In this document: positions 25,885-35,700 of the stretch, piece by piece
Numbering within the stretch: position 1 is the first letter of the stretch
Layout of the letters: each line of letters starts with the position of its first letter
Assembly: GCF_018397995.1 (NCBI RefSeq)
Contig: NZ_BBQH01000013.1
Location: forward strand, 45,141-109,140
DNA: 64,000 nucleotides
From: Rhizomonospora bruguierae
GTDB lineage: Bacteria > Actinomycetota > Actinomycetes > Mycobacteriales > Micromonosporaceae
Direction of reading: 5' to 3'
Translations under genes and position numbers: made by a program
Notes under the pieces: generated by a model
What the model saw: only the letters and a program-made list of their open reading frames with translations
Database searches by the model: none
Told to the model about the DNA's origin: nothing

Positions 25885-26052
25885 GGCGATAACACCCCCG
25901 TGATGTTGTCGGTGCCGCCCAGGTCCGCCGTCGAGCCTAGAACGGACCGTCACGCGCGCACCTCCGGCGTTACCCGACCGTGTCCTAGACCACACCGGTT
26001 CGCGATGTTTGGCATGATCCAGCGGTGGCGTGTGCCGTCACGGTATGTCATC

Positions 26053-26592
26053 TCACCTGGGTAGATACCGCCCGGCGCCGCGGACCGCCAGCCGGGCCTC
26101 CCGTCGCGCCGTGTGCGCCGCGCGCCGCGCCGACTTCGACGTGCGCTCCATCGCGTGCGCGGTGCGCCAGCGCACCCCCGGCCTGCCCTCGGTGTCGACC
26201 GCGGCGAGCATCAGCCCGCCGAGCACCGCCAGGTTCTTGAGAAACTGGGTCTGCTGCTGGCTGCGCTGCGCCTTGTCGTCGTACTCCCAGAAGGCGTGCC
26301 CGGCGATGGTGGTCGGCACGATCGACCCGGCCAGCAGCGCGGCGGCCGGACGGGTGAGGCGGCCGCTGGCGAGCAGGACCCCGCCGGCCAGTTGGGCGGC
26401 GCCGTTGAGCCGCACCAGGCCGCGCGCGTCGGCCGGCAGGCTCGGGTGGATCTGGCGCACGGCGGGACCGACCCGGTCGGTCACCCTCTTCGCGCTCGCC
26501 GCGACCCGGTCGGGGTCGGCGAGCGACCGGGCCCCGCTGGCCACGAATATCCCGCTCAGCAGCATGCGGGCGGCGGTTCGGACCGGCTTCAT
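26053..26592 (-). CDS. DoxX-family membrane protein
   Basis: A 179-residue protein with a DoxX-type four-helix core: MLLSGIFVASGARSLADP at the N-terminus, LNGAAQLAGGVLLASG, PAAALLAGSIVPTTIAGHAFW, and NLAVLGGLMLAAVDT preceded by a QQQTQFLKN loop. A basic C-terminal tail of ~45 residues with many Arg/Ala follows, longer than usual. DoxX proteins are linked to redox or sulfur stress; the specific role is unknown. It stands alone between the GT87 gene and the palindromic element at 26692. Confidence 0.86.
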   Translation of the reverse strand: MKPVRTAARMLLSGIFVASGARSLADPDRVAASAKRVTDRVGPAVRQIHPSLPADARGLVRLNGAAQLAGGVLLASGRLTRPAAALLAGSIVPTTIAGHAFWEYDDKAQRSQQQTQFLKNLAVLGGLMLAAVDTEGRPGVRWRTAHAMERTSKSARRAAHTARREARLAVRGAGRYLPR

Positions 26593-26691
26593 GCGGGCGC
26601 TGTTACCCGCGTCACCGCACTCCTAATCGCCCTCATCCCCACCGCACCCGCCGATCTTGGAGCTGCGGTGCCCGCTCGACAGCCCGGGGGC

Positions 26692-26743
26692 GAGTTCTTG
26701 GTACGACACACCACTTTTCTGGCCAGATCGGTACCAAGATCTC
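26692..26743. repeat. Palindromic intergenic element, copy A
   Basis: The arms GAGTTCTTGGTAC (26692-26704) and GTACCAAGATCTC (26731-26743) pair at 12 of 13 positions around a 26-nt centre. A diverged second copy with identical spacing lies at 41993-42042. The element occupies the 186-bp gap between the DoxX gene and the 3' end of the next minus-strand gene. Confidence 0.85.
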
Positions 26744-26778
26744 GCACCCGCGACCGCCACGGCTCCTGGCAAGGGGCG

Positions 26779-28323
26779 TCAGGCGGAGGCGGTGAGGGTC
26801 GCGTTGATGAGGGTGGCGAGGGGGCGGGCCGGTGCGGCGGGCGGCGGGCCGGCGGTGAGCGTCGCGGGGGCGCCGCCGGCGAGTTCCGCCGGGCGGCACA
26901 GGTAGTCCGCGGTGACGAGGAAGCGCCAGCGCGGGTCGCGCACGCAGACGCGCACCCCGCGCCGCTGGGCGCCGACGAGGAGGCCGGTCATCGCGGGCCA
27001 GGCGTCGTGGTCGAGTTCCAGGACGAGCGGGCGGCCGCCGGTGTAGGCGCGGACGGCGTCGACGGCGGCCGGGAGGGTCGGCTCGGCGTCCAGGGGGGCG
27101 ACTAGTTGCGGGCTGCGCGCGGCGACCAGCAGCGCCGCCGCCAGCGCGGTGACCACCACCGCCGGAAGTAACCGCCGCGCCGGGGACCGCCGGTCGGCCA
27201 GCCACCTGGCGGCCCGGTCGGCGGTCACCGCGGCGGCCAGGGTCATGAGCAGCAGCGGGAAGGCCAGCGCGAAGTAGCCCACGTACGCCTGGGTGAGGTC
27301 GTCGATGCCGACGGCGGCGTACACGCCGAACTGGGCGGTGCCGGCGAGGATCGCCACCGGGCCGGTGCGGGTGACCGGGTTGCCCCGGCCGAGCAGCGGC
27401 ACCGCGCCGAGAAGCGCCGCCCCGACCACCGCCCCGATCACCGGGCCGCCGGGCCAGAAGCCCAGCACGTACCGGGCCGCGGCCCCCGGCCCGTGCCCGC
27501 CGCCCGAGCCGCCGTACCCGAAGTACCGGCCGAACTCGCCCGGCCAGTGCAGGGCCAGGTTCACCGCGATGGGCAGCAGGAACAGCGCGATCACGGCGGC
27601 GAACAGCAGCCCGTCCCGCCGGGTGATCGACGCCGCGCCCCGGCGGTGCCGCCACCAGAGCGCGGCGAGTGCGCCGCCGGCCAGCAGCGGGACGAAGAAC
27701 AGGAACTCGGCGTGCCCGTGTACCAGGAAGCCGCCGGCCAGGGCGAGCGCGGCGAGGTGGCGCCCCCGCCCGGCGGCCACCGAGGCGGCGGCCGCCAGCA
27801 GCAGCAGGAACGCGGGCGCGTACGCGAACGGCATCCACATCGAGGCCACGACGTGACCGTGGAAGGCCAGGTACCCCAGCGCGGCGGCGCTCCCGGCGAG
27901 GGCCGGCCCGGCCGAGTCGAACCAGGACCGCAGTATCGCGAGGGAGCCGGCGAGGAACGCGGCGGCCAGCGCCAGCATCGCCACCGCCTGGCCGTTCCAC
28001 TCGGTGGGGACGGCGCCCAGCAGGTCCGCCAGCAGCCACTCACCGAACGCCTGCACGTAGAAGAAGGCCGGGCCGGGGTGGGAGAAGCCGAGCCGGGAGT
28101 AGTTGCCGACCAGCAGTTCGAAGTGGCGGGCCTGGTCCACGATGATCGAGTTGGCGGCGTAGTCCCCCCGCTCGTCGACCGCGGCGGTGAACAGCGACCG
28201 GTTGCGCACCAGCAGCAGGGCGAGCAGGCCGAGGAACGCGATGGGGAAGATCGGCACCCGGCGGGCCCGCCGGGCGGTGCTGGTTTCGGCCGCCGGCGCC
28301 GGCGCCGTCGCGATCGCGGTCAT
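26779..28323 (-). CDS. GT-C-like polytopic membrane protein coupled to an AAA ATPase
   Basis: A 514-residue protein starting at ATG 28323, overlapping the ATPase stop by 4 nt (ATGA). A short basic N-terminus (ARRARRVPIFP) precedes ~11-12 helices. The first external loop contains VDERGDYAANSIIVDQARH and YSRLGFSHPGPAFFY, reminiscent of acidic catalytic loops in GT-C enzymes. A soluble C-terminal stretch of ~110 residues (VLELDHDAWPAMTGLLVGAQ; RVCVRDPRWRFLV) has two or three Cys. The long open frame upstream lies in the ATPase gene and is not real. Envelope glycan transfer is a topological guess; the coupling to an ATPase is what makes it unusual. Confidence 0.82.
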   Translation of the reverse strand: MTAIATAPAPAAETSTARRARRVPIFPIAFLGLLALLLVRNRSLFTAAVDERGDYAANSIIVDQARHFELLVGNYSRLGFSHPGPAFFYVQAFGEWLLADLLGAVPTEWNGQAVAMLALAAAFLAGSLAILRSWFDSAGPALAGSAAALGYLAFHGHVVASMWMPFAYAPAFLLLLAAAASVAAGRGRHLAALALAGGFLVHGHAEFLFFVPLLAGGALAALWWRHRRGAASITRRDGLLFAAVIALFLLPIAVNLALHWPGEFGRYFGYGGSGGGHGPGAAARYVLGFWPGGPVIGAVVGAALLGAVPLLGRGNPVTRTGPVAILAGTAQFGVYAAVGIDDLTQAYVGYFALAFPLLLMTLAAAVTADRAARWLADRRSPARRLLPAVVVTALAAALLVAARSPQLVAPLDAEPTLPAAVDAVRAYTGGRPLVLELDHDAWPAMTGLLVGAQRRGVRVCVRDPRWRFLVTADYLCRPAELAGGAPATLTAGPPPAAPARPLATLINATLTASA

Positions 28324-29543
28324 GGCTGGGTACGCAGGTAGCGGCCGAAGTGCGGGACGGTGAACGCGACCGTCCCCCGCTCGCCGGAGTAGATCAGCCC
28401 CTTCTTGATCAGCGCGTCCCGGGCGGGCGACAGGCTGGCCGGCTTGCGGCCGAGCGCGCGGGCGATCTCGGCGGTGGGCACGGCGGCGTCCATGTCCTGG
28501 CCGTCCGCGTCCGGGCCCTCGGTGGCCAGGGTCGCCATGGCGCGCATGTACTCGCGCTCGGCCGGGGTGGCCCGCTCGAAGCGGGAGCCGAAGAAGCCCA
28601 CCGCCAGCTCCGCCTCCGCGTCCGGCGCGGCGACCCGCACGTCCGCCGCGGTGATCGGCGACCGGGGCGCGTGGTCCCACGTCGCCTTGCCGTACGCCTG
28701 CACGAAGTACGGGTATCCGCCGGACTGCTCGTACAGCACGTCCAGGGCCTTCTGCTCGTACTCGACGCCCTCCCGCTGGGCGGGTGCGCCGAGCGCCTGG
28801 TCCGCGGCGATCCGGTCGAGCCGGTCGATCCGCTGGTACCGGAACAGCCGCTCCGAGTAGGACTTGGCGGCCGAGAGCACCGCCGGCAGGTGGGGCAGCC
28901 CGGCGCCGACCACGATCAGCGGCGCGCCCAGCTGGGACAGTTCGTGGCAGGCGGCGCAGAGGGCGGAGACGTCGGTCGGGGCCAGGTCCTGCATCTCGTC
29001 GATGAACAGGGCGATGCCGGTGCCCACGTCGGTGGCGACCGTGGCCGCGTCGGTGAACAACTCGACCAGGTCGATTTCGATGTCCCCGGAGTCGGCCCGG
29101 CCGCTGGCCGCGGGCCCGTCGATGCCCGGCTGCCACCGCTCGCGCAGTTTGGCGTTGCTGGCGTTGGAGCGCAGCGCGAACGCCTTGAGTACGCCCAGGA
29201 AGGCGTCCACCCGGTCGGGCGCGCGGTGGTGTGGCGCCAGCTCCCGGACGGCCATGTGCAGGGCCGCGGCGACCGGCCGGCGCACCGACTGGTCCGGCCG
29301 CGCCTCGATCTTGCCGGTGCCCCAGAGCCGGTTGATCGCCTGTGAGCGGAGCGTGTTGAGCAGCACGGTCTTGCCGACGCCGCGCAGGCCGGTGAGCATG
29401 AGGCTGCGCTCCGGCCGGCCGCGCGCCACCCGCTCCAGGACCACGTCGAAGACCTCGAGTTCGCGCCCGCGCCCGGCCAGCTCGGGCGGGCGCTGCCCGG
29501 CACCGGGCGCGTACGGGTTTCGGACCGGATCCACGTCTGGCAC
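28320..29543 (-). CDS. AAA ATPase (AAA_16/Orc-Cdc6-like STAND-type)
   Basis: A 407-residue soluble protein. It begins NPYAPGAGQRPPELAGRGRE, typical of AAA_16 proteins. Walker A is LTGLRGVGKTVLLNTL (about 48-60), Walker B IALFIDEMQDLAP (about 185), and a sensor-like segment APLIVVGAGLPHLPAVL. A winged-helix-like C-terminus follows (AREIARALGRKPASLSPARD-type sequence, then LIKKGLIYSGERGTVAFTVP), suggesting a DNA- or protein-binding tail. GTG 29543 sits inside an inverted repeat; GTG 29534 is an alternative. It is coupled to the downstream GT-C-like gene. Candidate roles include switch ATPase or prophage-type regulator; none is provable. Confidence 0.85.
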   Translation of the reverse strand: MPDVDPVRNPYAPGAGQRPPELAGRGRELEVFDVVLERVARGRPERSLMLTGLRGVGKTVLLNTLRSQAINRLWGTGKIEARPDQSVRRPVAAALHMAVRELAPHHRAPDRVDAFLGVLKAFALRSNASNAKLRERWQPGIDGPAASGRADSGDIEIDLVELFTDAATVATDVGTGIALFIDEMQDLAPTDVSALCAACHELSQLGAPLIVVGAGLPHLPAVLSAAKSYSERLFRYQRIDRLDRIAADQALGAPAQREGVEYEQKALDVLYEQSGGYPYFVQAYGKATWDHAPRSPITAADVRVAAPDAEAELAVGFFGSRFERATPAEREYMRAMATLATEGPDADGQDMDAAVPTAEIARALGRKPASLSPARDALIKKGLIYSGERGTVAFTVPHFGRYLRTQP

Positions 29544-29574
29544 CGTATCGGTGGATCTAGCTCCGGCGCTAGAT
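29541..29574. promoter_or_regulatory. Nested inverted repeats at the start of the AAA ATPase gene
   Basis: CACCG-TAT-CGGTG (29541-29553) overlaps the GTG start codon. ATCTAGC-N6-GCTAGAT (29555-29574) is a perfect 7-bp repeat directly upstream. Two adjacent dyads at the translation start look like an operator or translational control element in an otherwise AT-richer 107-bp gap. Confidence 0.45.
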
Positions 29575-29650
29575 ACGGATAGATGGACCTACCGGCGTGT
29601 CCGCTCGGGTTTTCTTCACATCTCTAGAAGATTTACTAGATTCCCGTATA

Positions 29651-30454
29651 TCAGCGTCGTTTCATGCAGAGCACGAAGTCCAGCGCGTCCAGCTGGCTGT
29701 CGAAGTAGTAGTGGTACTGGTAGCCGGGGACGCCCGAGCACTTGCCCTTGACATCGGTGGTGCCGTCGAACCGCGCCAGAACCTCGAACGTGCCCGGCGC
29801 GCACTTCACGATCCGGATCCTCGGGGTCTCGTCGGTGCCGTCGTTGCTGATGCACTGCCCCTTGACGGCGAACCGGCCCTCGGCCGAGGACTGCGGCTGC
29901 GGGCTGCCCCGGGTCGCCGGAGCGCTCTGCCCACCGGCGCTGGGCGTGGTGGTGCTGCCCACGCTGGGTACCTCCGCCCCGCCACCCTTGGCGATCAGGT
30001 ACAGCGCCGTGGCGCCGCCACCCAGGACCAGCACCGCCAGCGCGACCACCAGCGCGACCGCCACCCCGCCCGGGCCGCGCCGCGCCGGCTGCTCCCACTC
30101 GGGCGCCGCAGCCGGCGGCTGGTACGCCGTGGGCGGGTACCCGCCGGCCTGTTCGTAGCGCTGCCCGCCATAGCCCGACCCGCGGGGATCTTCGTAGCGC
30201 GTCTGGTCGTAGCGCTGCTGCTCATGGCGCGGCTGCTCGTAGCGGGTGGGGTCGTACCGGGGCTGGTCGTAGCGCGGGGCGCCCTCGGCCGGCGGCGGCG
30301 CCTCGCCGCCCCAAGAGCCGCCGCCCCGGGAATTGCCGCCCCACGGGTCGCCGCCCCGGGAATCGCCACTCCAGGGATCGCCGCCCCGGGAATCGTGGTC
30401 GCCCCACGGGTCGGACGGCTGCCCGTACCGGTCCGGCGGGCCGTAACTGGACAT
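29651..30454 (-). CDS. LppU/SCO3897-family membrane-anchored protein
   Basis: A 267-residue protein. ATG 30454 is preceded by GAGGAGCG. The N-terminal 140 residues are Gly/Tyr/Arg/Asp-rich with runs such as SRGGDPWGGNSRGGG and RYDQPRYDPTRYEQP. One hydrophobic helix (VAVALVVALAVLVLGGGATA) makes a type-II anchor. The external domain of ~75 residues has four cysteines in the family pattern: VKGQCIS, IVKCAPGTFEVLARFDG, GKCSGVPGYQYHYYF, LDFVLCMKR. Actinobacterial members are of unknown function and exposed outside the membrane. It is upstream of the AAA ATPase (107-nt gap). Confidence 0.87.
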   Translation of the reverse strand: MSSYGPPDRYGQPSDPWGDHDSRGGDPWSGDSRGGDPWGGNSRGGGSWGGEAPPPAEGAPRYDQPRYDPTRYEQPRHEQQRYDQTRYEDPRGSGYGGQRYEQAGGYPPTAYQPPAAAPEWEQPARRGPGGVAVALVVALAVLVLGGGATALYLIAKGGGAEVPSVGSTTTPSAGGQSAPATRGSPQPQSSAEGRFAVKGQCISNDGTDETPRIRIVKCAPGTFEVLARFDGTTDVKGKCSGVPGYQYHYYFDSQLDALDFVLCMKRR

Positions 30455-30630
30455 CGCTCCTCTTTCCTGCGGTGGCGCCCGCGGTGGCGCCCCCACTCTG
30501 CCGGCCGACCCGGACTTCGGCCGCCTGCGCCACGGTAACCCCCGGTGGGAAACCTCCGGCCGCCCCGAACCGCGTCAAGTTGCCGACGCGAATACCGAAG
30601 ATCAGCTACCCCGCCCGACGGCGGGTAGGC

Positions 30631-30661
30631 GGCCCCACCGGCTTACGAGGCCGGCGGGGCC
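30631..30661 (-). terminator. Hairpin downstream of the 30710 gene
   Basis: The 12-nt arms GGCCCCACCGGC and GCCGGCGGGGCC pair with one mismatch around a 7-nt loop, 49 bp past the stop at 30710 on the minus strand. No T-run follows. A second small dyad (CCCGCC-CGAC-GGCGGG) is adjacent. This is a candidate terminator for the membrane-protein gene, in the 255-bp gap. Confidence 0.5.
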
Positions 30662-30709
30662 CCGCCGTGCCCGCCACGACCGCACCGCTGCCGCCGCAGC
30701 GCGCCCTCC

Positions 30710-31324
30710 TCAGAGGAGGCGTAGCCGCTGTCGCTTCACCGCCTGCAACGCCACGCCCCCCAGGAACGCCGCAGCCGCCACCCCGGCCGCCACCGGCTTC
30801 TCGTTCAGGTTGTAGACGATGTTCTGCTCCCAGGGCACCAGGCCGGGAGTGCTGAACAGAGCCAGTACCCCGAACGTCCCCGCCCCCGCCACCACCGCCG
30901 GTACGAAGAAGGCGAGCACGAACCAGACGCCGACGGTCAGGCACCAGGTGGCGAAGAAAGCGCCGGGATCGACGGCGCCCGGCAACAGCGGCAGCGCCAG
31001 CCACGGAGTGAGTACCGCGACCACCGCAATCATGCCGACCCACAGCAGTTGAGCGGGGTGACGCCGCCGGGACCGGGTGGCCTCCAGGCTCGGGGCCTGG
31101 CTGGCGAGGAAACCGGCGAGCAGGCCGGCCGGCAACAGCATGAGGACGACGGCGACCGTGTCCAGGGCCGCGCTGCCGGGCGGTGCGAACTGGAGGCCGA
31201 GGGCGGACATGCTGAACCGGGCGGCGAACGCGACCGCCAGCCAGGTCACGGCGTACGCGGCCAGCCCGCGCCGGGTCACCCCGCGAGCGGCGACGTACGC
31301 GGTCAGGATCCCGACCGGCTTCAT
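30710..31324 (-). CDS. Six-helix membrane protein beside a decayed ABC transporter
   Basis: A 204-residue protein with about five or six helices (TAYVAARGVTRRGLAAYAVT; AALDTVAVVLMLLPAGLLAG; LLWVGMIAVVAVLTPWLALP; FFATWCLTVGVWFVLAFFVP; VAAGVAAAAFLGGVALQA). ATG 31324 overlaps the upstream stop by 4 nt (ATGA), so it was originally coupled to the permease now in pieces. It looks intact. It may be an accessory membrane subunit of the lost exporter; no family recognised. Confidence 0.75.
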   Translation of the reverse strand: MKPVGILTAYVAARGVTRRGLAAYAVTWLAVAFAARFSMSALGLQFAPPGSAALDTVAVVLMLLPAGLLAGFLASQAPSLEATRSRRRHPAQLLWVGMIAVVAVLTPWLALPLLPGAVDPGAFFATWCLTVGVWFVLAFFVPAVVAGAGTFGVLALFSTPGLVPWEQNIVYNLNEKPVAAGVAAAAFLGGVALQAVKRQRLRLL

Positions 31325-32557
31325 GACGGCGGCATGGCGGTGCAGGAGAGAATCGCCCGGGTCTGCGCGGCGAACCAGCCTTCCCGCCGGCCGCTCGGCA
31401 TCGACCGGAATCGGTCGGCGGCGGCGGACAGGGCCGGGTTCTCCGCCAGCACCGACGTGACCCGCAGCTCGCCCGGGTAGTTGGTGCCGTCCTTGGGAAG
31501 ACGGTTGACGGCCAGCCACCAGTAGTAGAGGAGAATCCCGGTCGTCATCCCGTCCTCGGTGCGCGTCGACCCCGTACTCAGGCAGTGGGAGAGGAAAAGC
31601 GCGAAGCCGAGGTTCGCGGTGAAGGCCGAGTCACCGATCTCGTGGGCGGGACTGGTGCAGCGCTTGACGATCGGTACCACGATCTCCGTGGCCGCGGCGG
31701 CGGGAGGGGCGCTACCGGTGAACCTCGTCGAATTCGCCATCAGGTTCTCGCCGGGGACGACGGTCACGCGGGACAGGTCGAGACCGCGGACCGTGGCCGG
31801 CGCACCCGCGGCGGTCCGTCGAAGCAGAGCGCGGCGTACTCGTCCGGCGCGTCGGCGCGTACCCCGGCCGTGAGGAGCACACCGGCGGCGGCGAACCCGG
31901 CGGCGAGGGTCAGCCCGTAGGCTGCCCGCTTCGCGCGCAGCAGCCAGCCGAGCAGTGCCGCGCCGGCGGCGGCCCAGAAGATCGCGCGACCGAGCAGGAG
32001 CGTGGCCGGCAGGCGCAGGTAGGTGCGGTCGACCTGGTCGACCCACAGGATGTCCGTGAAGACCACCTGGTTGCTGTACACGTCGGCATAGACCATGCAC
32101 ATGTAGATGACGTAAGGCGTCACGGCGCCCGCGATCGGGGCCACCGTGGCGGGGATGAGCCGGCCCACCACCGCCCCGATTCCCACGGCCATCGGTACCG
32201 ACGCGACCGTGGTGAGCAGTTCCAGCACGTCGAGCCGGCCGTGGGTGGCGCTCGGAGCCGTCAGCCACCCGGCGTACGCGACCACCACGGCGTACCCGGC
32301 CAGGCTGCCCGCCGTGACGGCGATCAGATCGGCCCGGTGGACCCGGAACGGGCTACGCGAGGAGGCCAGCAGGGTGTCGTGATAGCGGTCGCGTCGTGGG
32401 GCGGCGCTGAGCCAGGCGGCAGCGCCCGCCGCGATGCAGGCCCCCCAGAGGGCCGCCCACCCGACGACCGCGCTGGTGCTGGGCCAGTGACCGACCCACC
32501 GCTCCGACTTCGACGCGATCGTGGCCGGGCCCTCTGCAGCGGTGAGTGCCGCGACGG
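31321..32557 (-). pseudogene. ABC-2-like permease remnant, 5'-deleted and frameshifted
   Basis: From 32557 the frame reads ALTAAEGPATIASKSERWVG, then six helices (SAVVGWAALWGACIAAGAA; ADLIAVTAGSLAGYAVVVAY; LLTTVASVPMAVGIGAVVG; VAPIAGAVTPYVIYMCMVYA and others). Near 31790, after EYAALCFDGPP, it shifts frame. The natural continuation is in the +1 frame (VRGLDLSRVTVVPGEN; KRCTSPAHEIGDSAFTANLG; MTTGILLYYWWLAVNRLPKD), ending at 31321. The original frame stops at 31764. The 5' end is fused directly to the ATPase fragment. Membrane topology fits an ABC-2-like permease with a soluble C-terminal domain. Confidence 0.75.
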
Positions 32558-32686
32558 CATCAGGGTGGTCTTGCCGGCGCCGTTGCGACCCAGCAGCACG
32601 GTGGCTCCGCGCCCGATGCTCAGGGTCACGTCGGTCAGCACGGCCTTCGAGCCGTACCGGAAAGCGACGCCTTCGATATCGAGCAA
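32558..32686 (-). pseudogene. ABC transporter ATPase fragment, cut off just after Walker A
   Basis: Forty-three codons from a TTG start at 32686 (GGAG upstream) read LDIEGVAFRYGSKAVLTDVT, then VLLGRNGAGKTTLM: a perfect ABC N-terminus through Walker A. Immediately afterwards the sequence becomes permease sequence in another frame, so roughly the last 190-250 codons of the ATPase and the start of the permease were removed by one deletion. It is non-functional. Confidence 0.85.
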
Positions 32687-32746
32687 GCCAACTCCATCCG
32701 TCGTTAGCGGACAACGGCCGCCCGGGCCCGGTTGTGCTGCCGCACC

Positions 32747-35700
32747 TCAGAGGAGGCGGAGCTGGCGGTCCTTGGGGCGGCGCGGCTCGGTGTCGCCGAG
32801 GCGCTCGAACAGGCCCCGGTCGATCGCGTCGAGGAACGGCGACGGGCGCATGTCGCGGTCCGCGCCGAACCGGAAGCGGCTGCGCGAGTGGGTCACGTAG
32901 AGCCGGTCCTGCGCCCGGGTCAGGCCGACGAAGAACAGCCGCCGCTCCTCCGCCAGGTCGTCCTCCGCCGGCGGGCCGCCGCCGGGCAGGCGCAGCGGGA
33001 GCAGGCCGTCCTCGCAGCCGACCAGGAACACGACCGGGAACTCCAGCCCCTTCGCGGCGTGCAGGGTGAGCAGCGTGACCGCCTCGGCGCGCGGGTCGAG
33101 GGCGTCGACCTCGGCGCCGGTCGCGACCTGGGTGGTGAACTGCGCCAGGTCGGTGCCGCAGCGCCGGGCCAGCGGGGTCAGCAGGTCCACGCCGGACCAG
33201 ATGTCGTCCTCGGTGAGCGCCGGGCCGGCCGGCGCGTCGAGGGTGGGTGCGGTGCAGCGCCGGGCGAGCACCTGGGCGGCCTGCCGCAGCCGCTCGGCCA
33301 GCGGACCGGAGCCGCCGGCGTGCCGCAGTTCGCGGACGATCGCGGCGGCGCCGGCGCGGTCGCGGAGCCGGTCGTGTGAGCGCTTCTGCACCGGGATGCC
33401 GGCCCGGCTCAGCGCCGCCACGATGGCGGCCGCCTGGGCGTCGGTGCGGTACAGCACCGCCACGTCGCCGAACGAGAGGGCGCCCGAGGGCGCCGCGCGG
33501 CCGTCCACCCGGCCCGAGTCCAGGGAGCGGTGAGACAGGCCGCCGACCAGTTCGTCCACGGTGCGGGCGACGAAGTCGGCCTCGTCGGCGACGGAGCCGG
33601 CCGGGTAGCGGCCGATCAGCGGCGCCTCCGGGTCCAGGCGGGCCGGGTCGAGGCGGCGCCCGGAGACCAGCGTCGAGGGGGCGATGGCCTGCACCGCGGC
33701 CGCCACGATCGGCGCGGACGAGCGGTAGTTGCGGGTCAGCCGGACCAGCCGGGCGTCGGTGAAGTCCTCGGAGAAGCGCAGGAAGTACCGCACGTCCGCG
33801 CCCCGGAACGAGTAGATGGCCTGGTCCGGGTCGCCGATCGCGCACAGGTTCCCGTCCCGGGGGCTGAGCTTGCGCAGCAGCTCGTACTGGGCCTCGTCGA
33901 CGTCCTGGTACTCGTCCACGAAGATCCAGCGCCACCGCTCCCGGTACCGCTTCATCAGCGCCTTGTCCGCCTTCAGCAGCGCCAGCGGCAGCGTGACCAG
34001 CTCGTCCAGGTCGACCAGGTCGGCGGCGCGCAGCAGCTTCGCGTACGCCTGGTCGTCGTCGCCGGCCTCGGCGCGGGCCGCCTCCCGCTCGGTGTCGTCG
34101 GCGATCCGGAACTTCGGGCCGAGCCCGGCGGCCTTGGCGTTCTCCCGCAGGATGGCCAGGCCCAGGGAGTGGAACGTGGCGACCGTGACGTCCTCGGCGA
34201 CCGGGCCGAGCAGGGCGTCCAGCCGGGCGCGCAGTTCCTCGGCGGCGCGCCGGGTGAACGTGATCGCCAGGCACTCCTCCGGGTACACGTTCAGCTCGGC
34301 GCACAGGTAGGCGATGCGGTGCGTGAGCGTGCGGGTCTTGCCGGTGCCCGGACCGGCGACGATGAGCAGCGGCCCGCCCGGCGCCGACGCCGCCACCCGC
34401 TGCATCGCGTCGAGGCGGTCCAGCAGGCCGGTGCCGACCTCCTCCATGCCGGCGAGCATCGGCTCGAACGGCTCGTGCGGGGAGGGCGGCGGGGTGATCG
34501 GGGGCGGCGGTGGTGCCTCGGCCGCCGGCTTCTTCGCCGGCTTCCGCTTGGGCGCGGCCTTCGCCGGTACCGGCTTGGTGGCGCGCTGCCCCGGCGCCGG
34601 CAGGTCGAACAGCGCGTCCGCCTGGCCGCCCAGCTCGCCCGGGGCGAACAGCCTGATGACGCCGTACTCGCCGTCGTAGCCGGCGGTGCGTCGCACCTCG
34701 CCCCGGCGCAGCCGGCCGATCGCCTCGGCCAGCGGTTCGCCGCCGGCCCGGCCCACCTCGTCCAGCGGCGCCGCCGTCAGGATCGCCAGTTCCGGCCCGA
34801 GCGCGGCGACCAGCGAGTTCACCTCGCCCTCGACGGTTTTGGACTTCGCGCCGACGCCGTGGATCTCGGCCAGCACCTCGTGCAGCTGGACCAGGTGGGT
34901 GACCCGCTTGGCGCCGGGCGCGACGGTGCCCTCGGGACGGTCCGCCAGATCCTCCACACGGGACAGCACGCCCACCGTCAGCGGGCGCTGGCACTGCGGG
35001 CACAGCCCGCCGGCCTCGCGGGTGCGGTGGGGCTCCCAGTTCACGCCGCAGGCGCGGTGCCCGTCGGCGTGGTACTTGCCCTCCTCGGGGAAGAACTCGA
35101 TCGTGCCGTGCAGCCCGTCGCCGGTGCGCAGCGCCTCACGCACCGCGTAGTAGTCCAGGGCGCAGGTCAGCCGGGTCGCCTCGCGGGCCAGCGCGGCCGG
35201 CGAGTGGGCGTCCGAATTGGACACCAGCCGGTACCGGTCGAGGCTGGAGACCCGCCAGTTCATCGCCGGGTCCGAGGACAGCCCGGTCTCCACCGCGAAG
35301 ATGTGGTCGGCCAGGTCGACGTAGCAGTCGGCGATCGCGTCGAAGCCGGACTTGGAGCCCAGCGCGGAGAACCACGGGGTCCAGATGTGCGCCGGCACCA
35401 GGTACCCGTCCGGGCTCGCCTCCAGCGTGATCTCCAGCAGGTCCCGCGAGTCCAGGCCGAGGATGGGGCGCCCGTCCGAGCCGAGGTTGCCGATCCGGCC
35501 CAGGGCCGCGTTGAACCGGGCGGCCGCCGCCAGGTCCGGCAGGTACACCAGGTGGTGGACCTTGCGGGTCCGGTCATCCCGCTTGTAGATCGTGGAGATC
35601 TCCACCGACAGCATGAACCGGGTCTGCGCCCGCTCCTCGGTGCTGGCCAGCCGCGGCGGCAGCGCCCGGGCGAGTTCGCGTTCGGCCTCCTCGGTCAGCC

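Noticed and set aside
26779..29136. 785-codon frame extending the GT-C-like protein into the ATPase gene
   Set aside because: The extension is an Arg/Gly-rich shadow; ATG 28323 overlaps the ATPase stop.
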